This document shows positions 7,372 to 16,751 of a stretch of DNA of 64,000 nucleotides, piece after piece. The position numbers and the translations under genes are program-made. This stretch comes from Phenylobacterium sp. (GTDB lineage Bacteria > Pseudomonadota > Alphaproteobacteria > Caulobacterales > Caulobacteraceae): NCBI RefSeq assembly GCF_013822795.1, contig NZ_PNLB01000003.1:186001-250000 (forward strand), read 5' to 3'. Position 1 is the stretch's first letter. The number at the start of each line of letters is the position of its first letter. Under the pieces are notes generated by a model. The model made no database searches. It was given only the letters and a program-made list of their open reading frames with translations, and was not told the DNA's origin.

Positions 7372-9267
7372 TTGAGCGGGCGGCTGCGGTTGACCTGCGC
7401 CGCCGCAGGTCTGGTGCTTGGCCTTCAGTCGGCCAGTCAGTACGTCGGCTGGGCGTTTAGCTGGTCGCCTGCGCTTGGCCCTGGCCTGGCGATGGGTTCG
7501 GGGGCGGTGCTCTATCCACCCTGGGCGGTGCTGGGCTGGAAGCATGCGCTCGCAAAGCAGCATCCTGATCAGGCTCGGACCGCCGGCTGGCTGGCCCTGC
7601 TTGGCCTGGGCGCGGGCCTGGCGGCCGCCCTGGCGGCCGATAGCGGCAAGCGCGGCCCGACGCTCGCCTGGGGCGGGCTGAGCGCTGCGCGCAAGGCCGG
7701 CCTTGCAGCCAGGGATGGCTGCGTCATCGGCGAGCTCAAGGGCAAGGTCCTGGCGACGCGCGACCTTCGCCCGACCCTGGTCACCGGCGGCACAAGATCG
7801 GGCAAGGGCCGTGGGCATGTCGTGCCCACGCTGCTGAGTTGGCGACAGAGCGTCCTGGTCCATGACCCGAAGTCCGAACTCTGGCCGATCACCAGCGGCT
7901 TTCGATCCACGTTCTCCTGGGCGCTCTGCTTTGATCCTCGCGCGGCCGCCGGCGCGCGCTGGAACCCGCTGGCCGAGATCGTCCCAGGCCGATCTGAACT
8001 GGCCCAGGTCCAGCGCCTGGCCGCCATCCTCTCCGATCCTGGCGGAACACGCGACGACGAGGCGATCTGGGACAAGGCCGCGACCGAGATCCTGGAGGCT
8101 GTGATCTTGCATGTGCTCTACGCCGCCAAGGACGGGGCCAAGACCCTGCTCACGGTGCGCGAGATGCTGGCCGACCTCGACGCCAGCGTGGACGTGATGG
8201 CGCGCACCCTGCATCGCGCAGGCCCGGACGGCGCGCCGCAATGCCATCCTTTCATCGAGATCGCCGTGCGAGGCCATGCGGCCATGCACGACCGGTTCCG
8301 CACCTCGGTGCAGGGCACGGCCCGCTCCTACCTCAAGTGGCTGGCCGGCGATGACCTGGAGCGGACGCTCAGTACATCGGACTTCAGCCTTTGCGACCTG
8401 ATGAGCGCGCCAAGGCCGGTATCCCTCTACGTCCAGGTCGCGCCGGCGGACGCGGCGGCGCTGCGCCCCTTGGTGCGGCTGATTTTTCAGGCCGCCACCC
8501 AGGCGCTGACCACCGAGGAGACGCGCGATGCGCGTGGCGGAGCCAAGCGCCATCAGCTGCTGCTGGTGATGGACGAATTCCCGCTGCTGGGGCGACTGGA
8601 GTTCTTCGAAAAGAGCCTGCGGCTGATGAGCGGCTATGGGCTCAAGGCCATGCTCGTCGCCCAGAGCCTCAACGACATCGTCGAGACCTATGGGCCTCAC
8701 AACACCATTCTCGACAACTGCCACGTCTTCACCGCGTTCTCCGCGCTCAATCCGATGACGCAGGAGAAGGTGAGCCGGCTGACAGGTACGCAGGAACGCG
8801 AACAGATCAGCCGCAGCTCGCCCCAGTTTCCCGACAGCGGACGCACGAGCCTGACGCGTTCGATGATCGAGCGCCCGCGCATGAGCCCTGGAGAGATCGG
8901 CGCGCTGGCGCACGATGCTCAACTGGTCTTCACGCCCGGCGGCCCGCCGATCCTGGCGCGCAAGCTGCGATACGACCGCAAGTCTCCGTTCCGCCAGCGC
9001 GCACGCGCTACGCCGCCTGATCAGGCCGCAAAGCTCGAAGCGCCGCCCCCGCGCCCTCATCCCTGGGAGGGACGGCGCGCGCTGGGGATTTCGAGCGAGC
9101 AGACCCTGCCGCTCTTTAAGGAGAACGAAGCGGCGATCGCCGAAAAACGCGCCGTGGCCAAGGCTGAGGAACACTACAGCCGCGCCGCCGCCAGGATCGC
9201 CGAGGAGATGGGCGCGCGCGACGCGGCGCTCGAGCAAATGCGGAGACGCGACGATGGCCAAGCTTGA
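7372..9267 (+). CDS. traG: Conjugative coupling protein TraG/VirD4 (T4CP)
   Basis: 631 residues from TTG 7372, chosen because GGGAGAAGG lies just upstream and no in-frame ATG is near. N-terminal membrane segments are followed by Walker A GGTRSGKG near residues 139-146, the VHDPKSE motif, and a Walker B region LLVMDEFPLLG followed by AQSLNDI. This hexameric ATPase links the relaxase-DNA complex to the secretion channel at the inner membrane. It heads the transfer operon and overlaps the next gene by 14 bases. Confidence 0.9.
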   Translation: MSGRLRLTCAAAGLVLGLQSASQYVGWAFSWSPALGPGLAMGSGAVLYPPWAVLGWKHALAKQHPDQARTAGWLALLGLGAGLAAALAADSGKRGPTLAWGGLSAARKAGLAARDGCVIGELKGKVLATRDLRPTLVTGGTRSGKGRGHVVPTLLSWRQSVLVHDPKSELWPITSGFRSTFSWALCFDPRAAAGARWNPLAEIVPGRSELAQVQRLAAILSDPGGTRDDEAIWDKAATEILEAVILHVLYAAKDGAKTLLTVREMLADLDASVDVMARTLHRAGPDGAPQCHPFIEIAVRGHAAMHDRFRTSVQGTARSYLKWLAGDDLERTLSTSDFSLCDLMSAPRPVSLYVQVAPADAAALRPLVRLIFQAATQALTTEETRDARGGAKRHQLLLVMDEFPLLGRLEFFEKSLRLMSGYGLKAMLVAQSLNDIVETYGPHNTILDNCHVFTAFSALNPMTQEKVSRLTGTQEREQISRSSPQFPDSGRTSLTRSMIERPRMSPGEIGALAHDAQLVFTPGGPPILARKLRYDRKSPFRQRARATPPDQAAKLEAPPPRPHPWEGRRALGISSEQTLPLFKENEAAIAEKRAVAKAEEHYSRAAARIAEEMGARDAALEQMRRRDDGQA

Positions 9268-9691
9268 TCTTCGCGCCACGGCGCGCGTGCAGGTCTACCT
9301 GACTGATCCCAAGCTGGTGTCCGCTCTTAATCGCGAAGCCCGCCAAGGCAGGCTGCCGTTGAGCCAGGCCGCGGGCCGCGCGATCGCGCGGGGTCTGCGC
9401 AGCAGCGGACCTGGCGATCCAGACGACCGGCTGTTGCAGCTTGAGCGGTCGCTGCGCGACCACATGCGCCTGACCGGCCGCGACGTGCAGATCATCCAGG
9501 AACTGCTCATCGAGCTGGCCCGCGCCTTCTTCCTTCGGCTGCCTGATGCTGCGGTCGACGAAAACCCGATCGTTCAGGCCGCGGTGGATCATCGGATCGA
9601 GCGCCTTTTGGACGCCACGGCCGCGCGTATCGCGGCCGGCGGCCGCGGGAAAGACGCCAAACCCCCTGCTCCGGCAGTGGAGCAACCGTGA
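9254..9691 (+). CDS. Small protein between traG and trbB, probable ribbon-helix-helix (CopG-like)
   Basis: 145 residues from ATG 9254. The N-terminus (LDLRATARVQVYLTDPKLVSALNREARQGRLPLSQAAGRAIARGL) is compatible with a beta-strand-helix-helix DNA-binding fold. The middle is helical. The same slot between traG and trbB is usually taken by a CopG-family protein in Tn4371-like elements, and I assign it by position plus that weak pattern. Its stop overlaps the trbB GTG start as GTGA. Confidence 0.65.
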   Translation: MAKLDLRATARVQVYLTDPKLVSALNREARQGRLPLSQAAGRAIARGLRSSGPGDPDDRLLQLERSLRDHMRLTGRDVQIIQELLIELARAFFLRLPDAAVDENPIVQAAVDHRIERLLDATAARIAAGGRGKDAKPPAPAVEQP

Positions 9692-10602
9692 CGGCGGCCC
9701 ATCCGATCGTCGCAGAGCGCAAGCTGGAGGCGCTTCGCCACGCTCTTGGCGACACGATCCTGGCGGCACTTTGCGCGCCCGCAGTCGTCGAGATCCTGGT
9801 CAATCCCGACGGGCGGGTGCTGGTCGACATCGTGGGTCAAGGCCGGTCAGACACCGGCCAGATGCTGCCCGCTCCGGCGCGCGAGCGCGTCATCCGGCTG
9901 GTCGCAGACCATGTGGGCGAGCACGTCGGACCAACGGCGCCGAGACTTTCAGGCGTGTTGCCGTCTGGCGAGCGGTTCCAGGGGATGCTCCCGCCCATCA
10001 CCGCCCAGCCGGCGTTCGCGATCCGAAAGCGTCCCTCGGTGATCTTCAGCCTCGAGGATTACGTGGCGCGTGGGGAGATGACCCAGGATCAGGCCACGGA
10101 GCTGCGGCGTGCGGCGGCCGACCGTCGCAACATCCTGATCAGCGGCGGAGCCGGCTCGGGCAAGACCACGCTCGCCAACGCCCTCCTGGCTGAACAGACC
10201 TTCGCCCGCGATCGCATCATCCTCATCGAGGACACCCCCGAGCTCCAGTGCTCGGCCCTCGACCTTCTACCCTTGCTGACCCGGCGTGCGCCAAACCCAG
10301 TGACGATCGGAGATCTGGTCCGCGACGCGCTGCGGCTGCGGCCCGACCGCATCATCATCGGCGAAGTCCGCGACGGCGCGGCAGCTCTCGAAGCCCTGAA
10401 GGCGTGGAACACCGGACATCCCGGCGGCCTTGCTACCCTTCACGCCAATTCCGCGCCAGAGGCCCTCACGCGTCTGGAGGACCTCCTGACCGAGGTCCTA
10501 GCCGCGCCTGCCCAGCGCCTGATCGCCCAGAGCATCAACCTCATCGTGCACATCCAGCGCACCCCCGCCGGCCGCGCCGTATCCGAAGTCCTTGGCCTCT
10601 GA
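9688..10602 (+). CDS. trbB: TrbB, VirB11-family secretion ATPase
   Basis: 304 residues with a GTG start overlapping the preceding stop. Walker A GGAGSGKTT is at residues 153-161. The Asp box (ILIEDTPELQ) and the Walker B/His box region (RIIIGEVRDGAA...GHPGGLATLHANS) follow. It is the cytoplasmic traffic ATPase that powers pilus assembly and substrate transfer. Unlike the rest of the operon, its 3' end is followed by a gap of about 450 bases before trbC. Confidence 0.92.
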   Translation: MTAAHPIVAERKLEALRHALGDTILAALCAPAVVEILVNPDGRVLVDIVGQGRSDTGQMLPAPARERVIRLVADHVGEHVGPTAPRLSGVLPSGERFQGMLPPITAQPAFAIRKRPSVIFSLEDYVARGEMTQDQATELRRAAADRRNILISGGAGSGKTTLANALLAEQTFARDRIILIEDTPELQCSALDLLPLLTRRAPNPVTIGDLVRDALRLRPDRIIIGEVRDGAAALEALKAWNTGHPGGLATLHANSAPEALTRLEDLLTEVLAAPAQRLIAQSINLIVHIQRTPAGRAVSEVLGL

Positions 10603-11051
10603 GGATCGCCGCCGTCGCCCACGGACGATGTGAAAACGCTCGGATGAAGGCCTCTTATTCCGAGCGCTTGTAGCCGGCGCCGACCAGCGAAGGTCAGAAC
10701 CTGAGCGACAGACCAAGGGGCATACGGGCTCCAATTCTCAGCCCCTCACCAACGCAAGAGCGTCGTCTCCATTCCTGCGCAACACCGATCGTGACCAAGC
10801 GCGTCGCGACGCCACCAACCCATTGATATCATTGAGATTTGAGGGTGACGCTGTCTGGTTCAGCCAAGTCGCGTCCAGGTTCGCATTCGACTTATCCCCG
10901 ACCAGCGACGACTTGCCTGAAACCCCTCAGGAGTTTTATTCAACTCACTGATTTTATTATATTTTTCGCGTTGACTCACGCATCGAGCGCTGCTTGCCTT
11001 GAGTCGTGAACCGCTGATGTCGAGCGGCTCCGAACCTGAGGAACTTCAACC
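10603..11051 (+). other. 449-base non-coding gap splitting trbB from trbC
   Basis: No convincing reading frame on either strand. It contains an 8-bp inverted repeat CGCTCGGA/TCCGAGCG (10637-10666). Near the right end is an AT-rich stretch (about 10935-10970, TTTTATTATATTTTT) followed by TTGACT, which suggests a second promoter for the trbC-onward genes. Every other junction in this operon overlaps or is very tight. Confidence 0.6.
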
Positions 11052-11372
11052 ATGCGCAAACACCTTGCGCGCGGCCTTTGGGCCGCGACGGCGGCTTGCG
11101 GCCTGCTCACGGCCGCGCCCGCCCTGGCCGCCGGCTCACAGATGCCCTGGGAGGGGCCGCTGCAACAGGTCGTCGACTCGATCACCGGCCCGGTCGCGCA
11201 GGCGGCCGCGGTCGTTGCTGTCGTCATCTTCGGCGCGGGCGTGGCCATGAGCGAGAGCGGTTCGGGGCTGCGGCGCGCGATCGCCATCCTGTTTGGGATT
11301 TCGATCGCCTTCGCGGCCTCGACCTTCTTCCTCGACTTCTTCGGCTTCAGCGGCGGCGTGGAGATCGGGTGA
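11052..11372 (+). CDS. trbC: TrbC, conjugative pilin precursor (VirB2-like)
   Basis: 106 residues: a cleavable signal ending at ALAAG (about residues 25-28), then two hydrophobic segments (about 45-65 and 75-95) separated by a short basic turn (GSGLRRA). This is the standard pilin layout. In RP4 the TrbC pilin is trimmed and cyclised by TraF; a TraF homologue lies downstream here, so a cyclic pilin is plausible. The start follows GAGGAAC. The stop overlaps the trbD start by one base. Confidence 0.85.
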   Translation: MRKHLARGLWAATAACGLLTAAPALAAGSQMPWEGPLQQVVDSITGPVAQAAAVVAVVIFGAGVAMSESGSGLRRAIAILFGISIAFAASTFFLDFFGFSGGVEIG

Positions 11373-11635
11373 TGGAGGATCATCCTGAAGGCTTCGACCT
11401 CCCCCTCGCCCAGGCGCTCTGCGAGCCGGTGCTGCTGGCCGGCGCGCCGCGCGACTACGTGGTGCTCATGGGCACGATCGCCCTGGTGCTCGGCCTGGCT
11501 CTGCGCATCTGGTGGCTGGGGCTCCTCTGGTGGGCGCTCAGCCACGCGGCCGGCTGTTTCGCCGCCCAGCGCGACCGCCTGTTCTTCGCCGTCGCCCGCA
11601 GGCACCTGGCCCTGCCCGCGCATCTGAGCGTGTGA
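11372..11635 (+). CDS. trbD: TrbD, VirB3-like inner-membrane protein
   Basis: 87 residues. A short cytoplasmic N-terminus (EGFDLPLAQALCEPVLLAGAPRDY) leads into a hydrophobic hairpin at about residues 30-60. Small size, position between pilin and VirB4 ATPase, and the 'xxxL..PxLxxGxPR' pattern match TrbD/VirB3, which works with the TrbE ATPase at the inner-membrane platform. Confidence 0.85.
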   Translation: MEDHPEGFDLPLAQALCEPVLLAGAPRDYVVLMGTIALVLGLALRIWWLGLLWWALSHAAGCFAAQRDRLFFAVARRHLALPAHLSV

Positions 11636-11641
11636 GGCCCC

Positions 11642-14083
11642 ATGCGTTTTCTCGAAGAGTTTCGTCGCAGGCCCGCTTGCCTTGCCGACCACGTTCCCTG
11701 GGCCGCGCTCGTCGCCCCGGGCGTCGTGCTCAACAAGGACGGCTCGTTCACCACCGGCCTTACGTTTCGCGGCCCGGACCTGGATTCATCCACGCCCCAT
11801 GAGCTGATGGCGGTGCGCGCGCGGCTCAACAATGCGCTCAAGCGGCTGGGCAGTGGCTGGTGCTTGCATGTGGAGGCCCGCCGCAGGCGGGCCGATCCCT
11901 ATCCCGACGGCGCCTTTCCTTCCCCGGCGGCGCGCCTGGTCGATGAGGAGCGCCGCCACCTCTTCGACGCGGCCGACCCCGCCTTCGAGACGGACTATCG
12001 CGCAGCCCTGACCTGGCTCGCGCCAAGCGACGAGGTCCGCTGGCTCGAGCGCTGGATGTTCGAGGGGCTCGCCAAGAACGGCCGCGACTGGCGCACCAGC
12101 CTTGAGGCCTTCTCACGCGAAGCGTCCGCCATCGTTGCGTTGCTGGCGGACGCCCTGCCCCAGGCCCAGCCCCTCGATGATGAGGCGCTGCTGACCTGGC
12201 TGCATGCCTGCGTCTCCACCTCGAGCGCTGAGGTTGCGCCGCCCGAGACGCCTGTCTTCCTCGACGCGCTGCTCTGCGACCGGGACTTGAAGGGCGGTCT
12301 TGCGCCGCAACTGGGCGCGCAAGCGCTCAGGGTGATCTCAGTGCGAAGTCTTCCGCCGTCCACCCGGCCTGGACTGTTGGACGCCCTTGGAGATCTCCCC
12401 TTCGAGCTCCGCTGGTGCGCCCGCTGGATCGCCCTTTCGAAGACCGACGCCGAGCTTGAGATCGCCAAGATCCGCAAGCGCTGGTTCGCCAAGCGCAAGG
12501 GCGCGGGCGTGCTGCTGCGCGAGGCCATCACGCGGGAGGAAGTCCCGCTGCTCGACACCGACGCCGCCGCCAAAACCGGAGAGTGCGACGGCGCGCTCGA
12601 AGCCCTTGGCGGCGAAGCCTGCGCCTTCGGCTACCTGACCATGACGATCAGCCTCACCGATATCGATCCGGCGTTGGCCGGGGAAAAGGCAAGGATCGTC
12701 GAGGCGGCGCTCAACAGCCGCGGCTTCGTGGCGCGCGAAGAGGACTTCAACGCCGTCGAGGCCTGGCTGGGCTCCCTTCCGGGCGAGCCGTACGCCGACG
12801 TCCGCCGCCCGTTGATCTCGACGCTCAATCTCGCCGACCTCTTGCCGCTTTCGGCGGTTTGGGCCGGTCCGGCGTGGGACGAAGCGCTCGGCGGCCCGCC
12901 GCTCGCCATCGCGCGCACCACCGGCGCGACGCCGTTTCGGATGGCGCTGCACGTCGGCGATGTCGGCCACGCGATGGTGGTCGGGCCGACCGGCTCGGGC
13001 AAGAGCGTGCTGCTGAGCTTCCTGGCGCTGCAGTGGTCCAGATATCCGGGCGCGCGCGTGGTCTTCTTCGACAAGCAGCGCTCGGCGCGCGCCGCCACCC
13101 TGGCCGCCGGCGGGACATGGCGGGCGCTTGAACCGGGCGAGATCGCGGCGCTGCAGCCGCTGGCCCGCATAGACGATGAAGCTGAGCGCGCCTGGGCCGC
13201 CGACTGGGTCGAGGACCTCATTGCTGCGGCCGGCGTCGCAGAGACGCCCGATCGGCGCCAGGCGATCTGGAGCGCGCTCACGGCGCTTTCCCAAGCGCCG
13301 GCCGAGCAACGGACCTTGAGCGTGCTGAGCGCCCTGGTGCAGGACGCCTCGGCGGCCGCCGCGCTTGCCCCCTTCACTCTGGCGGGGCCCTACGGCGCCC
13401 TGCTCGACGGCGCCGCGCAGCTGCAGGCCCCAGGCGCCTTCGACACCTATGAGCTTGAGAGCCTCATGAGCGCCCCTCGCGCCGTCGGCCCGACCCTCAC
13501 GGCGCTCTTCCACGACCTCGAGCGCGACTTCGACGGGCGCCCGACGCTGCTCATTTTGGACGAAGCCTGGCTCTTCCTCGACCAGCCGCGCTTCGCCGCC
13601 AAGATCCGCGAGTGGCTGAAGACCTTGCGCAAGCGAAGGGTCGCGGTGGTCTTCGCCACTCAGAGCCTGGACGACATCGCCCGCTCCTCGATCGCCGCCA
13701 GCCTGATCGAAAGCTGTCCGACGCAGATCTTCTTACCCAACCCTCGCGCCCTGGAGCCCGCCAGCGCCGACCACTACCGGGCTTTCGGGCTCAACGCGCG
13801 CCAGCTTGAGCTGCTGGCCTTCGCGCCGCCCAAGCGCGCCTACTATTGGCGCCAACCGCACGGGCGCCGGCTCTTCGACCTGAAGCTCACCGGCGCGGCT
13901 CTCGCGTTCTGCGGCTCTTCGAGCCCCCAGGACCAGGCGCTCATCGACGAGGTCCTGGCCCGCGCGCCTTGCGAGCGCTTCGCCCCCGAATTCCTCAAAG
14001 CCAAGGGACACCTCCATGTTGACGCCGCCTTTGATGCGTTGTCCGACGCCGCGCCCGACCTCACCCCCCCGCCCTCGCCGTGA
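11642..14083 (+). CDS. trbE: TrbE, VirB4-family secretion ATPase
   Basis: 813 residues, normal for the family. Walker A GPTGSGKS is at residues 448-455. Walker B (LLILDEAW, acidic pair at 640-641) is followed by FATQSLDDI. TrbE energises pilin extraction and assembly. The start is 6 bases after trbD. The 3' end overlaps the trbJ reading frame by up to 68 bases. Confidence 0.93.
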   Translation: MRFLEEFRRRPACLADHVPWAALVAPGVVLNKDGSFTTGLTFRGPDLDSSTPHELMAVRARLNNALKRLGSGWCLHVEARRRRADPYPDGAFPSPAARLVDEERRHLFDAADPAFETDYRAALTWLAPSDEVRWLERWMFEGLAKNGRDWRTSLEAFSREASAIVALLADALPQAQPLDDEALLTWLHACVSTSSAEVAPPETPVFLDALLCDRDLKGGLAPQLGAQALRVISVRSLPPSTRPGLLDALGDLPFELRWCARWIALSKTDAELEIAKIRKRWFAKRKGAGVLLREAITREEVPLLDTDAAAKTGECDGALEALGGEACAFGYLTMTISLTDIDPALAGEKARIVEAALNSRGFVAREEDFNAVEAWLGSLPGEPYADVRRPLISTLNLADLLPLSAVWAGPAWDEALGGPPLAIARTTGATPFRMALHVGDVGHAMVVGPTGSGKSVLLSFLALQWSRYPGARVVFFDKQRSARAATLAAGGTWRALEPGEIAALQPLARIDDEAERAWAADWVEDLIAAAGVAETPDRRQAIWSALTALSQAPAEQRTLSVLSALVQDASAAAALAPFTLAGPYGALLDGAAQLQAPGAFDTYELESLMSAPRAVGPTLTALFHDLERDFDGRPTLLILDEAWLFLDQPRFAAKIREWLKTLRKRRVAVVFATQSLDDIARSSIAASLIESCPTQIFLPNPRALEPASADHYRAFGLNARQLELLAFAPPKRAYYWRQPHGRRLFDLKLTGAALAFCGSSSPQDQALIDEVLARAPCERFAPEFLKAKGHLHVDAAFDALSDAAPDLTPPPSP

Positions 14084-14795
14084 GCTTCTGGCAAGCGCCG
14101 TGACGGCCGGCCTGTTGATCTTGATCCCCGCCCCGCAGGCGGCGGCTCAAGTGACCGTCTTCGATCCGGCCAATCACGTGGAGAATGCGCTGCAGACCGC
14201 GCGCCAGCTTCAGAGCCTCACCAATGAGGCGCAGATGCTGATCAACCAGGCCCGCGACCTCGCCGCCTCGCCCTATAGCCATCTCCTTGAAACCTCACAG
14301 ACGCTCAAGGACATCGCAGCGCTCGCCGGCGAGGTGCGCGGCCTCGCCGCCGATCTTGGCCAGCTCGAGCGACAATTCGAGGAGCTCTACCCCACAGCGG
14401 TCGATGGGCTCGATCCGAGGCAGGCGCTGGAGCGCGCTGGCGCCAGGAACGCCAACGCCAGAGCGACCGCGCAGGATCTGGCGGCGACGGCCGCCGAGTT
14501 GGAGCGGCTCAGCCAGGGCCGCGGCGGCAGACTGAGCGGAGCACTGTCGGCCAGCCAGTCCGCCAGCGGGCAGACGGCGGCCATCCAGTCGAGCACCCAG
14601 GTTCTGGCGGTGCTGGCTGAGGACCTTGGCGCGATGCGCGCCGTGCTGCTGGCCCAATCAAGGCTGATGGCGCAGGACGCAGCCCAGACTGCGGCCGAGC
14701 GTGCCGGGGCCGCTGCAGCCAGGCGCCAGTACTACGGCCGCGCCCCTTCCGACATTCCGCCGCCCGCCTTCGATCCGTTCGCAAACGCCAGGTGA
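14016..14795 (+). CDS. trbJ: TrbJ, VirB5-like periplasmic/pilus-tip protein
   Basis: 259 residues with a signal sequence ending near AAAQVTVFDP (about residue 45). The mature chain is mostly helical, with many Ala/Gln/Leu heptads. The mature start (QVTVFDPANHVENALQTARQLQSLTNEAQML) is characteristic of TrbJ. An in-frame ATG at 14034 is an alternative start. No trbK (entry-exclusion lipoprotein) lies between this gene and trbL. Confidence 0.85.
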   Translation: MLTPPLMRCPTPRPTSPPRPRRELLASAVTAGLLILIPAPQAAAQVTVFDPANHVENALQTARQLQSLTNEAQMLINQARDLAASPYSHLLETSQTLKDIAALAGEVRGLAADLGQLERQFEELYPTAVDGLDPRQALERAGARNANARATAQDLAATAAELERLSQGRGGRLSGALSASQSASGQTAAIQSSTQVLAVLAEDLGAMRAVLLAQSRLMAQDAAQTAAERAGAAAARRQYYGRAPSDIPPPAFDPFANAR

Positions 14796-14801
14796 CGAGC
14801 G

Positions 14802-16064
14802 ATGCCAGGCATGGAAACGACCAACGACCTGATGAGCGTGTTCTCCAACGCGATCAGCGCGGGTTTCAGCGCCCTGCAAGGTCCGGTGAATGGGATCTTT
14901 GGCCTGATGATCGCCCTGGTCGTCGCCCTGACCGGCGTCCAGTGGGCGCTCTCTCCAGGCCGGGAGCTGCTCGCCGGCGCCTTCGGCAAGATCCTGCTGA
15001 TCGGGGCCTTCGCCTATCTCATCAATGACTGGCAGGCGCTCACCGAAACCTTCCAGGCCGGTTTCATCGACCTTGGACTGGCCGCCGGCGGCGGGTCCAT
15101 GAGCCGGGCTGAGTTTCTCAACCCCGGCGCTGTGCTTCAGGCCGGCTGGGAGATCGTGCGCGCGCTGGGCGAAACACCCGCACCGGTCGTCAATCCCATC
15201 GACATCGGCGGCAACCTCGTCGACGCCCTCATCCTGGGCCTCTCGATGATCGGGATCATGCTCGCCTTCGCGATCCTGGCGCTGCAGATCATCGTCACGC
15301 TGATCGAGTTCAAGATCGTCACGCTTGGCGGATTCATCCTCCTGCCCTTCGGCGTCTGGTCAAAGTCGGCCTTCCTCGCCGAGCGGCCGCTCGGCTACGT
15401 GGCGGCCGCCGGGCTCAAGGTCCTGGCCCTGGCGATCGTCGTCTCGCTGGCGAGCACAATCTTCGAGGATCTGCAGCCGACGGAGAATCCCGACCTCTAC
15501 GAGGCCCTGGCGATCCTCTGCGCCTCGCTGCTCCTGGCCATGCTGGCGATCTTCATCCCGAGCCTGGCCGCAGCCCTGGTCACCGGCGGCCCGTCCCTCG
15601 GCGCGGGCGCTGCGGTGACCGGATCGCTCGCTGTCGCCGGCGCCGGAGCGCTCGCCACGGGCGCTGCGGTCGCAGCTGGCCGCAATCTCGTCTCAGGCCA
15701 TCGCGCCGCGGCGGGAGCAACGGGCGCCGCCCGCCCCCCTGCCACGCCCACGGGCCCTGCAGGCTCGGGCCCTCCGCCAGGCCCCGGATCTGCGCCCTCG
15801 CCTGCTCCTGCGCCTGGCTCTGGGCCCACGGGATCGGCGCCAACCGGAGCCCCGCGGCCAGCGTCCGTCTTCGAACGCGAAGCACATGCCGCCCGCCGCG
15901 AGTTCGGGCAGGCGCTGCGCCGCGAAGACAAACCAGGCCCTTCGCCTTCCGCACGCAAGCAGGGCCCATTGCAGGCCTTCTTCGCAGCCAACGCCCGCTC
16001 CCTGCTGCCGGGCGCAGAGTCGAGCGGCACGATCTCCCCGCAGCTCAAGCCGAAGGAGCCGTGA
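14802..16064 (+). CDS. trbL: TrbL, VirB6-like polytopic membrane protein
   Basis: 420 residues with about six hydrophobic segments in the first 280. The remaining soluble tail is rich in Pro, Gly and Ala (about residues 300-360) and ends in a basic segment. It forms part of the inner-membrane channel. The Pro/Gly/Ala-rich tail is low complexity and probably flexible. Confidence 0.9.
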   Translation: MPGMETTNDLMSVFSNAISAGFSALQGPVNGIFGLMIALVVALTGVQWALSPGRELLAGAFGKILLIGAFAYLINDWQALTETFQAGFIDLGLAAGGGSMSRAEFLNPGAVLQAGWEIVRALGETPAPVVNPIDIGGNLVDALILGLSMIGIMLAFAILALQIIVTLIEFKIVTLGGFILLPFGVWSKSAFLAERPLGYVAAAGLKVLALAIVVSLASTIFEDLQPTENPDLYEALAILCASLLLAMLAIFIPSLAAALVTGGPSLGAGAAVTGSLAVAGAGALATGAAVAAGRNLVSGHRAAAGATGAARPPATPTGPAGSGPPPGPGSAPSPAPAPGSGPTGSAPTGAPRPASVFEREAHAARREFGQALRREDKPGPSPSARKQGPLQAFFAANARSLLPGAESSGTISPQLKPKEP

Positions 16065-16067
16065 GCC

Positions 16068-16751
16068 ATGCATCCCTTCTTCAAGCCAAGGCGGACGCGC
16101 TCGTCCGCGCCGATCTCAACCCCCTTTCAGAAGGCCGGCCAGGTCTGGGACGAGCGCAGCGGCCTGGCTCTCGCTCACGCCCGCAACTGGCGGCGGCTCG
16201 CCGTCGCCAACCTCGTGTTGGCCGGTTGCCTGGGCGCTGGCTGGTGGCGGCAGGCCGACCGGGCGGTCGTACGCCCCTTCGTTGTGGAGATCTCGGAGTA
16301 CGGCGCGCCGGCCAAGATCACGGCACTCCCAGACCGCTATGACCCGTCTCGAGCGCAGATTGGTCATGCCTTGGCGGGCTGGATCTCGAACGTCCGGTCC
16401 AAGCCGCTCGATCCGATCGTCATTCGCACCAACTGGCTGCGCGCCTACGACCTGGCGGGCCCCAAGGCGGCAAGCTTCCTGGGCGCCTGGGCAAGCGACC
16501 ACGATCCCTTCGCCGAGGTCGGCCGCGAGGCCGTGCACGTGGAAGTCCTGAACGTCGTGGCCCGCAGCGCCAGGACCTTCGATTTGCAGTGGCGCGAGCG
16601 GCGCTACGTGAACGGCCAGCCGTCCGGCGTTGAGCGCTGGCGCGCGCTGATCACGGTCACGATCGAGCCGCCGCCCACCGAAGCCGACCTGATGAAGAAC
16701 CCGCTCGGGATCAAGATCGAGGACGTGTCATGGACACCAGACGCATCGTAG
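16068..16751 (+). CDS. trbF: TrbF, VirB8-like assembly factor
   Basis: 227 residues: a short cytoplasmic N-terminus, one membrane segment at about 45-62 (LAVANLVLAGCLGAGWW) and a periplasmic VirB8-type domain containing FVVEISEYGAPAKI and the C-terminal ...NPLGIKIEDVSW motif. It bridges inner- and outer-membrane complexes. It overlaps trbG by 22 bases. Confidence 0.9.
   Translation: MHPFFKPRRTRSSAPISTPFQKAGQVWDERSGLALAHARNWRRLAVANLVLAGCLGAGWWRQADRAVVRPFVVEISEYGAPAKITALPDRYDPSRAQIGHALAGWISNVRSKPLDPIVIRTNWLRAYDLAGPKAASFLGAWASDHDPFAEVGREAVHVEVLNVVARSARTFDLQWRERRYVNGQPSGVERWRALITVTIEPPPTEADLMKNPLGIKIEDVSWTPDAS

Noticed and set aside
7177..9279. 700-residue minus-strand frame
   Set aside because: Antisense of traG; the plus strand has Walker motifs and a proper operon context.
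14796..14801. trbK (entry exclusion) between trbJ and trbL
   Set aside because: Only 6 bases separate the two genes, so trbK is absent or located elsewhere.
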